From NCBI GenBank assembly GCA_030142905.1, contig JASJOG010000046.1, positions 134,501 through 198,500 of the forward strand: 64,000 bases of DNA, in the 5' to 3' direction. The DNA is from Heliopora coerulea. Lineage: Eukaryota > Cnidaria > Anthozoa > Scleralcyonacea > Helioporidae. Below the pieces are notes generated by a model. That model had not been told where the DNA came from, did no database searches, and saw nothing but the letters and a program-made list of their open reading frames with translations. Of the stretch, positions 10,901 through 22,742 are shown piece by piece. Every line of letters begins with the position of its first letter. Positions within the stretch are counted from its first letter, which is position 1. The position numbers and the translations under genes are program-made.

Positions 10901-12333
10901 CTGATCTGTGAACTGCAGATCTTCTCAGAGATGACACTGAGCCCTTTTGATAACAAATTTTATACAAAAGCTGTTTGGATTGAGATGACATCGCCAAACT
11001 AGTCTAGAGGCAATTTAGCATATATTTCTGTGTGATAACCAATAAATAGAAGCAGTATAGCTCTAACAGTTATGCATGCAAGGAATAAACTTTGGCAAGG
11101 CTGCAAATGGTATACTAATTTACATAGTTTAAATCAAATCTTGTGGCTCTGGCTGGATTTTTTTTCACTACCCAGCAAGTCAGGTGTCTGGCCCGATAGT
11201 GGAAATCACTATCCTGTGCACCCTTATTGTGAATGACATCATTGTGATATCCTTTTTTTGTTTTCACTCCAGGTTTTAATATTTTTTTCATAAAAACCTC
11301 ATTTTTGATAAAGACATGTTAATAATTTTTAACTAGTCAGATATTTTGAAAGCCCATAGATTAGTCTACTTGGTGTTGTCATGGCAACATGATAACATTT
11401 AATGTGTGTCATTGTGTGATGTGTGAAAGAACATTTATAACTCGTAATTAAAGCGTGAGACTGTTCTTTAACATATTTATTCAGCATGACAATTTGCAAC
11501 TGTTAGAAAAATTTAATAAAAGTGTTGTATAGATTTTTTTCAATTATAAAATATTATATAAAATTTTCTACTTTGTAGTTTTTCTTTAAAGTTAAAAAAT
11601 ATAAAGGTTTGCATGATCAAAATATGGTAAACATTTGAGAATATGCTACAGGGGAGTGTTTGAGGAAATGCCTTGACAACGTTTTGGGTACATTTAATTC
11701 AACCACACAGCAAAAACTAATGGAAAAATAACTCACTAGCAGAAAGATAATAGCAGGTGCAGGACTGAAACTATAGGAAACCTCCACAAAAATTGGGTGC
11801 TTCATTGGCAGGTTTGAACAAAGAGGAAAAAGTTCAAAAGTAGTGCTCTGCCAAAAATGAGAAAATGAGGTACAGATATTTAGGTGAAAGCTCTTCACAT
11901 TTTACTCTGATAAAGGGCCTCCTTAATTATGATGAGTAAACAAATGGGAACAGGAAACTTGAAAGCAAAGCAAATACCATGGCAATATCATCAACCTTTT
12001 CAGTCCAATGACTGATGATGTCAAATCAGTGAAACAGCTTTGTGATGAATCTAAAATTTGGTATTTTGTTAAAATATCCATCAAAACTACTTGAAATGTT
12101 GCATATAGATGCAGACCATAGACTAAATTGATTCAAAATTTATTGTAACAATTACAATAACATGCAGATGTCTTAAGTTATAAAACAACATAGTCTGTTT
12201 TCATTCATGTTAAGGATTTTTGAGTCCAGGACCAGGCTAAGTTGATTTAAATTATATAGTAACTATATTAACCAACTGGTTTCCTGATATCTTAATTTCT
12301 GAAACATTATTATCTGTTTTCTTTCATGTGTAG

Positions 12334-12462
12334 AGCATTTTTGACTCCAGCAGCTGGAAATGTTTTCAATACCTTTACTGATGTGAAAACCAAGTCTGAA
12401 ATTGAAGATCTTTTCTGTCTTGGTAAAAGGCATTTAGAAAATTATGCTATGGGTGCTGAGAG
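12334..12462 (+). CDS. Candidate internal exon (129 nt) in the CpG-poor block
   Basis: A pyrimidine-rich acceptor (TTTCTTTCATGTGTAG) and a strong donor (GAG AG|GTACGT) bound an open frame of 42 whole codons starting AFLTPAAGNVF and ending LGKRHLENYAMGAE. Composition is protein-like and no repeat is visible. Copy B (52208-52336) keeps both splice sites and the frame with four changes, two silent and two conservative (Thr to Ser, Asn to Ser). The 3' phase (two bases) is compatible with the next candidate exon at 14115. The gene is not recognised; it may be a real host gene or a captured fragment. Confidence 0.5.
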
Positions 12463-14114
12463 GTACGTAAACTAATTTTTTATCCTGGCAATAATGTTGT
12501 ATAAACAGCATTCAGTTTTTGGTATTCTGTATCCATGTAAACTATTTCATGTGGTTTCAGATCAATTTTGTTGAAACAGACAAATTTAGATTTGTCACAA
12601 TTTTGATTGTTTTGATATTATATACCTTATTTGCATAGTATAAAATCTGAAAACCCAATAGAATTGAGAAGTGGAAACAAGCAAATTTAAAATAGTCACT
12701 TCTGTTTTGACTGACTTGGCATCATATACTGTTTTATTTGGGCTGCTTACACCTGTATGGTAGCCTGAATCTAGGCATTGGCTGTAATTATTTTTATATA
12801 TTTATTTATATTTTTTATCTAATTTATATTTATAAATTTTGGTTTTCTTTTTTTTTAAATTGTTTTTTGATTGGCTTTTTAAAATGACTTGCAAAATCAT
12901 AGTCTATGATGTTAGCTGTGCACTTTTTGCTTGGATATTCACACACTCATCTATGAATGTAGACACTCCCACAAAATTCTAAAAACAGTCTTGACTGGGG
13001 CCTGTCTAACAATCACCTTTCCACAGGTTGATGTTGTATAATCATGTGACTTCACCATCCCCACTTGACTAATCAACTGACTGGAGTAGAAGTTGGTTGG
13101 TTAAATAAAAGTTTGATAAAAATTAGTCATAGTGAACTATAATATGTGAAATGAGAGAACTGGGCAACTATGACAGTGTCGTGAACATTTAAATTCTGCA
13201 TGTGTGTTAATATTGAAGCTCTGCTATTTGCATTAACTAATGTAGCAAAGAAAATTAACATTGTTTATCCTTGTTTGAAAGAAATGGAGTATTCAGTAAA
13301 TGAATTGCAATGTATGATGATCACATAACCTTAACATGAAGTTAAGGTTGTCTAAATGGTTGACCTTTGATTGTTTGGTGCACCTTTCTATGTAGTAATT
13401 CAGTACATTGCTATAGTACAGCACAGTTGAGCTGTTTGGTCCCATATGTAACAATGTCATATAGAGAAGGATTGAGATCAAAAATCCCAGGATCACTTCA
13501 TAATAAATAATTTATCTAAATATGCTTTTGCATATGGTAATATCAACTGCAAGCAGAAATGTGCTGGGTGTCATGTTGTCATGGGAAATAAGGCAAAATA
13601 ATTTGGAAAACTAAGAACATAGACCTCCCCTAAGTTAAATTCATCATCAGAAGGTTACTTGCAGAACAATAGTTCTCAAAACTTTGTCATTTTCCAAAGA
13701 ATTGCTCAAATCTGTGAACTGTTTCCATCAAAGTTAAATTCAAGAGTTTTCCCTAGTTACTTGGTCAGGGATTTTGTCACTTAGAATAGTGCAGTATAAC
13801 TGGGCATTATGTTATTCCAATATTTTGCAAGAAAGGATGTGGCAGAAAACACTCAAATTTTGTTGAGCATTCTTCCAGTCACATGATACAATCTTTGAAG
13901 AATATTGTTATAGTATACAAGCAATATTTACTGATGATAAAATATAAATAGCATTCTGTGACACCTATGCAACAGTGTCGACACAAAATGAAACAAAAAG
14001 TTATTTATGTGGGAAAATGTCCTGGCAGTCATCCATTTGAAAAGTGGTACTGTTACTACTCAAGGACTTACTGTAAGCAAATACCAATCAGTAAATGAGG
14101 ATTTTTTTTTTCAG

Positions 14115-14221
14115 TTGTCTTCTGGAAAATTATGTGTATGAAATGGTAGCCATGGTGAAAATTTTGGTTGTAAACTTTCATGCAATTTCTGATGTTTTAA
14201 AATTAACATTATGGTGTGCAG
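14115..14221 (+). CDS. Candidate internal exon (107 nt), phase-compatible with 12334-12462
   Basis: A long pyrimidine tract plus CAG acceptor and a consensus donor (GCAG|GTAAGT) bound this segment. Joined in phase to the exon at 12334, the frame stays open through CLLENYVYEMVAMVKILVV to its end. In copy B (55642-55748) the acceptor AG has become AT and the donor GCAG became ACAT, so that copy could not be spliced the same way. Phase agreement has a one-in-three chance of being accidental. The product is unrecognised. Confidence 0.35.
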
Positions 14222-16552
14222 GTAAGTGGTTTAAATGTAGGATTATTAGAATGGGTCAAAAGTTGACAGTTCAAGTTGTACCAGACTTGAATGAATTTTA
14301 TTAGTGTCTGATGTTTCAATAGCCACATTGGTGGTCATGATAAATGTCAAGGAGGAAGTGTTAGATTCACCTATTTAGTCAGGTTTGTTGAGCAGCTGTA
14401 TCAGTTGTATGCATCTTCAAAGGCATGTACATGTATGTCACTGGTATGTGTGGGTGTTAAGTGTGGTTCAACATCCATTAGTGTGAATTTGTACAACTGC
14501 TGTTAAGTATTTGTGGGTGTTAGCATGGATCTGTTGTTAGTTGGTATGTGTAAGGTGCCAGTAATACATCATTGGCAATACATCGTAGCATATCAGTATT
14601 GGAATACATCAAATCTGTTTGTTGTTGGAAAGCTCATATAACAGCCACAAGACGAATAAAATGTTTTAGTTTGTTAAAACAAATGCCCCATTTTTGTTTC
14701 TGAAACTTCTGCAACATATTCAAAAGGCTTCTGGTAAGCAAGGATTTATTGCACTTGTCTAAAGGTTTACTAGTTGGTATATAAACATATGGATTAACAA
14801 AAGATGTCTGAGTTTGTATATATTCTGACCACTTTATAATTTCCTGAGTTATTTCTGTTTTTAGCTCAGTCCATGAGCACTAGACTTGCACAAATTTCTT
14901 TAGCCCATTAAGGGGCAAGTGCACACTCTGTCGTTTTACTCTGGCCAATGCCAGATGACTTTACTTGTCGAGGGGATGAGCCTTAGCCCTCAATGAGTTA
15001 ACAAACATCTCCTTAAAAAAAGATAGTGACAATTTTAGAAATCTGAAACATGTTTCTCTTCCTGAGTCAGTCTACCAGATTGCAAGTTTTAAGGGTATTC
15101 TGATAAATCCATGTTTACTGTTTGGATTTTGAATACAGAATAGAAGTCTTAGAAACAAGGACAAGGAAATTTGTTTTTTCATTCAGTCAAACCAAAGGCA
15201 TTTTATTTACAGTCTTCACGCCTTCAATCAAAAGTAGGTTATTTATATTTGAGTTGCAGATGGAATGCTTTAACATTTAACCAAAGATGTGCCCTGAATG
15301 TGTACTGTAACTTTAACAGTTTTTGTTCTAAGCTGATATGCCAAGTTTTCACACATAAGACATTGTTTGTATCTGGTACTGAATGCAAGACACTGAGCTG
15401 AATCCCAGTCAATGTTGCATTACCTGTGTAGGTGGTGTTCAGCATTGTGTTTAGTTCTGTCCCAGAGACAAAACTAGTCACATTTTTGCATACCACTGCC
15501 AGCAAATGAAACAGAACATTGACTTAGGTGAATGTGTCATGATGAATGCCAATTGCATACAGCAACTTACATTCTTAATTCTTATGTTAATCAATTAAGG
15601 GGCAGGTGCTCTGCTATGCTGAATAAAATTGACTGGTGTTAGCCAAAATTAAGTTCTAAAATGTACCTTTGCCCCTCAGCAGATTATTCAAGAGGACAGT
15701 TGATCTATTTGGGGCAGATGATCTACTTTGCACTTTAAAATCATTTGATATTAAAATGGTCAATGTCTATTCCATTTTCTCTTCAAAAATTAGATATTGA
15801 GATTACATGGTATCTGAAGGAAGCAATTGACCACCACTGAATGTTCAAAGTTACTTGTTTTGAAGGGAACTTTTGTGTGGTTGACTGGAGTGTCACAAGA
15901 ATACCTGAAAACAATTGCTTTTAAACTAAAATATGTGAAAGTCCATGGAGTCCAGTATGCTGTGCACTGAAACAGTCTTCTGATGTCATTCGCAAGAGAT
16001 TTTCATCAAAATTAGTGAGTGTTCATTTTTCTTTATTACCCTTTTACTGTATCTTCTGATACTGGTATGTGTATGGTGTATCTTCTATAATTTGTTTGCC
16101 AAGGTGAGAAATTTATGAACCATTACCATTGCATGTTAAAAACAGAAATTTATCATAAGATATTTCAAATTGTAAAAGCATGAAGAATTCTTGGTTTTTA
16201 TCTGTTTCCATGTATGACTCAATGTTTCTGATGAGGGAGCTAAACCCTCCAATATTTTTGGCCTGGGGCTAAAAGCTTGCTTGTTACTGTACCTAGGATA
16301 ACAAATGGTATATGAAAACTCTATAAAGTAAAACTCACCTAAGTTGGACTCTCTAAACTCAGATCTTTGGGTATCTCGGATGCATCAAAAAGTCCCATTG
16401 ATTTCTAACTTTATATCCAAATAACATAAACTTGGATTTTGCTTAACTGGGATGAAATTTTGATGGACAATCAAATCTGACTTAGGTGAGTTTTACTGTA
16501 TGTTGTGATATCTTTATTAATAAAATTGATGGATGATGATCCTATGCTCAAA
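14222..16552. other. No recognisable gene
   Basis: A/T-rich, CpG-poor sequence with runs of TGTG and no open frame above 90 codons. The 88-codon minus-strand frame at 15239-15505 and its copy-B partner show no protein-like conservation. Confidence 0.55.
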
Positions 16553-17179
16553 TTTTATTTTTTCTAACCTTAGCCAAAATAGCATGTAGTTTCATCTGCT
16601 TGTGGCTATCCAAGGCCATTTTCTTTTTGACCAAGGCCAAATAGTTTGTTGTTTATAAACAACTTTCAAACATTCAGAGGACCAACTTATACACTGAACA
16701 CAGAAGTTTTGGTTGGTTTGTGTTCCAACATACTTGTCCTCACAATATATATTTGTACAACCAATAATTTTGCATGGTACTGTACTGAACAACACAAAGT
16801 TTGACATGTGTGCTGATTGATGCTGTTGGCCTTAAGCAACATTAAGGAGTTTAGTACAATTCTACCCTCCTCTTTACTGTATATTCTAGCCAGTTGTAAT
16901 TTCAGCTTTTTTACAGTTGTTACCCTTGCTGTTCTGCCACCACTTTTCGCTAGAATGTTCATCAGCTTTGCACTCAGTTTGAGAGCTTTTTATTCCTAAA
17001 TTGACTGTACTAGCAGTGACAGTGTCATCAAAAGAATTAACATTATTAGTTGGTCTATTAGAACCTGCCTGTTGCTTCACTGCAATGTCAAATAGTGCTC
17101 TCTGCATCTTTGTAAATAGTGAAGATGGCTGATTGTATCACCATGTGTTCCATAACCTTGAACACATGTTGTGAGCCTG
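16553..17179 (-). repeat. Right arm of long inverted repeat
   Basis: Reverse complement of 10295-10900 with scattered substitutions. The two arms enclose 5.65 kb that includes both exon candidates. In copy B the arms lie at about 50179-50784 and 58086-58714. The minus-strand frame here is split at about 16960; in copy B the corresponding minus-strand frame is open for 165 codons (58224-58721). No flanking target duplication was found. Confidence 0.85.
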
Positions 17180-17943
17180 CACACGAACATCAACCAAATC
17201 CGGTAGAGTATGTATGCAGAAGCATGTTTGAAACACAACACACATTGCAATCAAATCATGTCAAATCTACAATGATTTTAGAATGAGGATGAGAAACGTC
17301 TACAGATAACTAGTTGCACTGTGTCAAGATACTTTACTTACAAATAAAGCAAATTTAGGCAGGAATTTGGGCAGTTAGTGTGCATGCTTTCTTGAAATAC
17401 CCATTGGGGCCAGAATTTTAAGCACAATTTCCATTTTATCCATGGCCATGATAAAATTTGAGCCCTGTGATCATGATGAGCCTTTAATTCCCAAGCATGC
17501 TAAAATTAAACATCTCTTGTTGACAAGTAAAATCGTATGGTATTAGCCAGATTAAAATTACAAAATGCCATTTTTGAGGTTATTGGCTTAAACAAAATAG
17601 TAATATATGAAGAAGTTAAATATCGTGTTTTGATATAAATCAGTTTTTAATAAAATATTTTGGACAGTGTTTCAACGTGACATTGGGTCATCGTCAACTC
17701 TCAAAAATATGGATGTTCCAATCCCAAGTGATGAGTAATTATCTTCTCATGGATATTTGGATTTTTTGTTTGCTTAACATGCTGCATATCTGAATGTTAA
17801 TATAAGACATCAGTTGTGGGAGCTTGAAATGTTTAGGTGACATGATGACCCAATGTCATGTTGAAATTTTGTAAAAAAATATATTTTATGATAGTAATAT
17901 AACAAGAGGAAAAGCTTATGTCTTAGTTTATTTCTAATTCTTA
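17180..17943. other. No recognisable gene
   Basis: CpG-poor, A/T-rich sequence that continues the diverged alignment with copy B. No open frame, element end or RNA-like structure was seen. Confidence 0.5.
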
Positions 17944-18051
17944 CTTTTGGTCAGTTTCCATATTTTGGTCAGTTTCCATATTTTGGTCAGTTTCCATATT
18001 TTGGTCAGTTTCCATATTTTGGTCAGTTTCCATATTTTGGTCAGTTTCCAT
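17944..18051 (+). repeat. Six-copy 18-bp tandem repeat
   Basis: Six near-perfect copies of TTTTGGTCAGTTTCCATA. Copy B at about 59534 has only one degenerate unit, so the array expanded in copy A after the copies separated. Confidence 0.95.
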
Positions 18052-19888
18052 AGTATTACCACCAAGTCTAGGAAATGAAAAAAAAATGTAAACCCATGTT
18101 CAGCATAATTGAGATATGCTAAGTTAATGTAGAATAAAACAATATAACAACTGCTTTACTCATTATTGGCCTGTGTTGTTTTCTAGTACTTGCAAATACT
18201 ACTACTGACTTACGTGACAATTGCCTCAGTCATATAGTAAAACTTGATTATGGCAGTTGATACATGCAAATACTGGAACAACTTTTGTAACGCACAGACA
18301 CTCTGAGAACGGTTCGGAACACATTGTTGAAATGGTCAACTTAAACAGATCAACATGAAGCAATAGCTAGCAAGTCTGTGGTATTATTTTCCTGATGTCA
18401 AAAAAGCATCACTCGAAGGTTGTGTGAAATTTGGGAAGCGTCCAGAACAACCAAGAAATACGAACGAAAACAAAATAACGTTTAAACAAGGCTAGCTGAA
18501 ATTTTGCACGTCGTCGTTAGTCTACTGAACAGTGAATCTTTTATTTACTTATTTATTTAAAGTTGTTTGTTTCTTTTAATAATTGAAATAAAACGGAAGA
18601 AATTCCAGGGAAGTAGGTTTGTAAGGCATACCTAATTTTAAGAATTTTTTATCACTGCACATTTTTGCGAAAAGTTTAGCCAGGCAGAAGCACGCCTTTG
18701 AAAATTTCTGACCACACCTTTATGATAACATGTGTAACCACTGAATTTAAAATAGACTACACTTGATATTCAAAAACGCCAAAACCAAGATACAGTACAT
18801 ACTGTTACTACATTCTACTACATTCTACGACTATCTATGACAGCACAGTTTCATAATCCTGCCTGTAGAAAAGAAAAATTTTAACCTCTAGGGGAGTTCA
18901 GGAGGCATGCACCCACAGAAAATATTGCATTTTAGAGTCTCAAAAATGGCATTTCCTGCAATTTGGGGGAACATTATATACAATTCTGAAGATTGTACGT
19001 AATTTACACCAAAGTTAAGTATTATTCACTCCATATTCGAAGTTCATAAAGAGATATTTGATGAGAGACTTCGCTCATGTGATAAACCTTAAGTATAATA
19101 TTAGTGTTGATACTTGATAAATTCTCAGTTTTCATTTCAATTTCAAATTATTCTCATTCAAAATGTTTTGATTGCTGTCAAGTGTCAAGATGAATTTTTA
19201 GTTTGGTGGAGACAAATTTCGTCTTGGCTCAGCACACCAAGAGGCTTTTCTACAGGCATATACGTTTACCTAAAATTTTTGCTGTTTGAGCTGGATCAGA
19301 TCGTTAATCCATCGTGCCCACAAGATTCGCAGCAACACAACTCTACTCACAGATGAAATACAAAACATTCGAAAGCTTATGTCATGGAACGGGTTCACCA
19401 AACATATGTCTACACAACTTTTCAAAACGTTCAGCACCTGACCCAGACCAAAGAAGAAACTTCACAGCCCCCCCAAAATATGGCTCCGTCTACCATATAT
19501 TGGCAAACGTGGCATTACATTACTCCGGAAATTCAAGAAAAATCTCCTGCGCCTGATAAAACGTCCCTGTCGATTAATTGTCAACTGGAAGACCACCACC
19601 TCCACAAACTGTTTTTTGTCGTGCAAAGACAAAACACCAAAAGAATACCAAAGTTCTGTGGTATACAGTTTTTCTTTCCCAGGTTGCCAACAATCATACA
19701 TCGGAAAAACAGACAGGTGCTTTTTCACTAGAATAAAAGAACACACGACTTGCCCTGACTCCAGAATTCACAACCACATCAATTCTTGTGAACAATGTCC
19801 GTATATCAAATCAATCTTTCAAATTTCGCTAGATGAACAAAACTCGGACAAAACGTTACAAATCAGTTTATGACTTTGTACTTAACAA

Positions 19889-22132
19889 TAGTGGTGGGCG
19901 ATTACGGTGCTAAAATATCGATACTTTCGATACTTACAATTCAAACGACGGTATCGATTACTTTTATCGATTACTTAAGTTTTGAACTTGTATCCTAATT
20001 CTAACTTTTTCTGTTTCGCAAGAAGGGTAATATTCAGACACATGAGGACAATAGGGGATGCATGTTGATGCCAGTGTCGAAAACAAACAACTGCGTAGTG
20101 CGTTATGGAATTATTTTGAAAAGTTGATGATCGAAGGACAATCAAAGTGTTTATTATGTAAAAGTATTATCAAGCATTCAAGTAATACTTCAAACCTTGC
20201 GAAAGTAAGCTGTATTTTTGTCTTTTTTTGATGCCCATCAAAAGTTTGTATTAAATACATCGACTGTTTAAAATACATCGCATATTATTTAAGCTTTTTG
20301 TTGCACGTGTTAATTGTTTTAGCACCTAAAGACCAAGCACCCTCCGGAATACAAAATATTCGAACAATGGAAAAAGGCAGCCGAAGAAAGTAAAAAGAAA
20401 CGGAAACCACAGGCACAGTCTGTCCAGCTTTCCCTACAAGAAACAATTGACAAAACCCAGAAATATGCTTCAACGTGTCCACGCGAGAAAAAACTGAACG
20501 AAGCTTTAGTGGAAATGCGAGCGACTGACATGCAACCCTCAACAATCGTGGAAGACAGGGGATTTAAAAAATTGGTAAATTTGCTGGATTCAAAATATCA
20601 GTTGTCAAGCCGGCAAAATTTGGCGCTCAACATTCCCGCAAAGTATGATGAAATCAAACAAAAAGTAAAGGACCAGCTAAACGCAGCTTTAGCCGTTTGT
20701 TTGACGACGGACATATGGACTTTGAGAACAAGCCAAGGTTACATGATAGTTACATGCCATTTTATCGATGAATCATGGCAGCTTAAAGCTTTTGTTCTAG
20801 AAACTTTCCACCTAAGTGTTGCTCATACGGCAGAAAACATTGCTGCTGAGTTGAAACGAATAGCGGTTGAATGGAAAGTCTACGAGAAAGTTGTGGCATT
20901 AGTTACTGACAATGCAGCAAATGCCGTGGCTGCTGCCAGAATTACCGGATGGAAACACATCCCATGTTTCGCACGTACTCTCAATTTGATTGTGAAGGGG
21001 GCTCTTGAAGCTGATCCCAGTTTGGTTACGCTAAAGAAGAAGTGCAAAGATATCGTGACGTTTTTTCATCAGCTCCAAGGCCTCAGACAAACTGAATGAA
21101 GTACAGAAGCAGCTTGGAATACCTGAGAAAAAGTTGATCCAAGACGTTGAAACAAGGTGGAATTCGACATTCTATATGTTTGAACGAATAGTTGAGCAGC
21201 ACGAGGCAGTAACCACCACCCTTTGTCTTCAAAGCAAAAGTGAGATGTGTCTCTCAGTTGAGGATCTTAATCTAATCAAAAAAGCTTTGGAAATCTTACG
21301 ACCATTCGAAAGTGCAACAGTGGAGATGAGTGCAGACAAGTTTGTCTCGGTCTCGAAGATTATACCGATAGCAAGATCCTACAACACGTTACAGTGGGAG
21401 GTAGCACAACACTTTCTTTAAAGCAAGATTTAGCTTCACAAATGCAGCGTCGATTTGGGAATATTGAAGCAAATCAGACACTTGCAAAGTCAACTCTACT
21501 TGATCCTCGTCTTAAAAAATTGGAGCACAGTAAAAAATTGGTTGAAAAGTTGGCATTATTACCAGATGAGCAGGAAGAGGATGCCGCTACGGTTGCACCT
21601 ACCACGGCAACCAATAATGTGTTATGGAAAGAGTTTGATTCTAAAGTGGCAGGTTCATTGAACATGAGGGACGGTCATGCTGATGCTATGGTGGAAACTA
21701 GGCAATATTTTGGTGAACAGTTAATATCTAGAGAAAGTGAACCGCTCAGCTGGTGGCTTGAACACAAAAAGAACTACCCTAAGTTGAGCAAACTAGCTCA
21801 GAAATATCTTTGCGTAACAGCTACTTCGGTTCCCTCAGAGCGTCTTTTCTCAAAAGCAGGAGAATTAGTATCATAAAAGAAGCCGCTTGAAACCCAAGAA
21901 TGTGAACATGTTACTTTTTCTTAATCAAAACATTTAAACCAAAATATTTGACTATTGTAAGTGAACGTTCAGTTGTCGTTAAACTTCTTGTTTGCAACAT
22001 AATTAAAAATAAGCATTGACACCTTTCATGGTGTAAAGTATCGGTATCGAAAGTGGTATCGAAACAGTGATATCGATGAAAAAGTAACCAGTATCGTATC
22101 GAAATCGATATTCATAGTATCACCCACCACTA
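19889..22132 (+). mobile_element. Full-length hAT transposon (2244 bp) with target duplication
   Basis: Ends are inverted: TAGTGGTGGGCGAT at the left and its complement ATCACCCACCACTA at the right, with further TATCGAT-rich subterminal repeats. A perfect 8-bp duplication CTTAACAA lies at 19881-19888 and 22133-22140. The element sits inside the GIY-YIG end of a Penelope-like element. It encodes one broken transposase on the plus strand. Confidence 0.95.
20058..21937 (+). pseudogene. hAT transposase with BED zinc finger (broken)
   Basis: Exon 1 (ATG 20058 to 20204) and exon 2 (from 20323) are joined across a 118-bp GT/AG intron that splits the BED finger. The zinc ligands are C31 and C34 in exon 1, and two His (HLKTKH) at the start of exon 2. 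The core shows LTTDIWT and VTDNAAN around the first two catalytic Asp, then TRWNSTFYMFER, and the C-terminal dimerisation region with EPLSWW and TSVPSERLFSKAGE. Frameshifts lie near 21065 (T run), 21390 and 21875, so no active protein is made. The ZBED/Ac-like branch of hAT is the best fit. Confidence 0.92.
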
Positions 22133-22322
22133 CTTAACAACTGTGCAATTATTGACAAAGCCGACCACTGGTCGACATTGGTTTATAAGGAAGCACTCGC
22201 CATCCGCCGCCTGAAACCGCAGCTCAACCACGGGACTAAAGCATCCCGAGAACTCATCATTTTCTATTAGTAGATCTCACGTGATTGTCATTTGTATAAG
22301 TAGACCCCACCTGTAACCCAGC

Positions 22323-22358
22323 AGTATTCCTGAAGATGACTAAAGCCTAGTCGAAACG
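22323..22358 (+). ncRNA. Hammerhead-like core at Penelope 3' end
   Basis: CTGAAGA is followed by a five-pair stem (GACTA/TAGTC) and GAAAC, matching the CUGANGA and GAAA boxes of a hammerhead ribozyme, which Penelope-like elements are known to carry in their long terminal repeats. Stem III is not evident and one extra T precedes stem II, so activity is doubtful. Confidence 0.3.
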
Positions 22359-22487
22359 TAGAATAAATTAAATATGCTATCGATTTTTGGAGTTGCTGTT
22401 GTTGTGTATTTTGGGCTTATATCGTTTCGTTTTTCTGTTCGTTACTTCATTTTTTGTTAATTATCAATTTATCAAAACTGACAAAAC

Positions 22488-22572
22488 AAATTTTATCACT
22501 GTACATTTTACATTTTATCACTACACATTGTACTTTTATCACTGCACATTTTACTTTTATCACTGTGCAAAT
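22488..22572 (+). repeat. Short tandem repeat, TTTTATCACTGCACATTTTA-type
   Basis: Four imperfect ~20-bp units in the tail of the Penelope-like fragment. A single similar unit (TTTTTTATCACTGCACATTT) lies outside the insertion at about 18646, so the motif may mark the junction. Confidence 0.75.
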
Positions 22573-22742
22573 TGGTTATTACTGCACACTAAAATTAGGT
22601 ATGTTGTAATGGCCGTTGTTTCATGAAATAGAAGCCGAGTTTTTATAAGCAGCTTAGACAACTGGTTCTCAATTACTTATTATTCCCGATATTTAATGGG
22701 ATTTACTAAAACGTACCTTATGTTAAGTATTTATCCTTTTCT

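Larger units (their letters stand above)
9930..18290. other. CpG-depleted block, possible methylated gene body
   Basis: Reading line by line, CpG dinucleotides are very sparse here (often none in several hundred bases) while TG and CA are plentiful. Flanking sequence on both sides has CpG at ordinary frequency. In invertebrates with mosaic methylation, such blocks are typically methylated transcribed units. Two exon candidates (12334-12462, 14115-14221) and an inverted repeat lie inside. The matching block in copy B runs from about 49.8 to 59.8 kb. Confidence 0.6.
19290..22270 (+). pseudogene. Penelope-like element, linker and GIY-YIG endonuclease (interrupted)
   Basis: In shifting frames, 19290-19640 reads a Penelope-type post-RT linker (AHKICSNTTLLTDEIQNIRK, then RLPYIGKRG). 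From about 19650 to 19880 comes the GIY-YIG endonuclease core (VYSFSFPGCQQSYIGKT, with the conserved Arg and EH of RIKEH). The hAT at 19889-22132 splits the gene; the end resumes after 22133 with the characteristic EALAIRRLKPQLN and stops at 22268-22270. The reverse transcriptase is absent. Frameshifts in the linker and the hAT insertion make it non-functional. In Penelope-like elements this domain nicks the target for integration. Confidence 0.85.
18763..22668 (+). mobile_element. Copy-A-only insertion: Penelope-like fragment with nested hAT
   Basis: Copy B runs straight from its match of 18762 to its match of 22669 (junction near 60278), so these 3.9 kb are an insertion in A or a deletion in B. 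The segment holds the C-terminal part of a Penelope-like element split by a hAT, an A/T-rich tail and a short tandem repeat. No target duplication is evident at its ends. Confidence 0.8.

Noticed and set aside
13021..13100. Exon after the CTTTCCACAG acceptor-like site
   Set aside because: All useful frames stop within about 15 codons and no donor follows.
17944..18051. CRISPR-like array
   Set aside because: Contiguous 18-bp tandem units without spacers in an animal-type genome; a simple VNTR.
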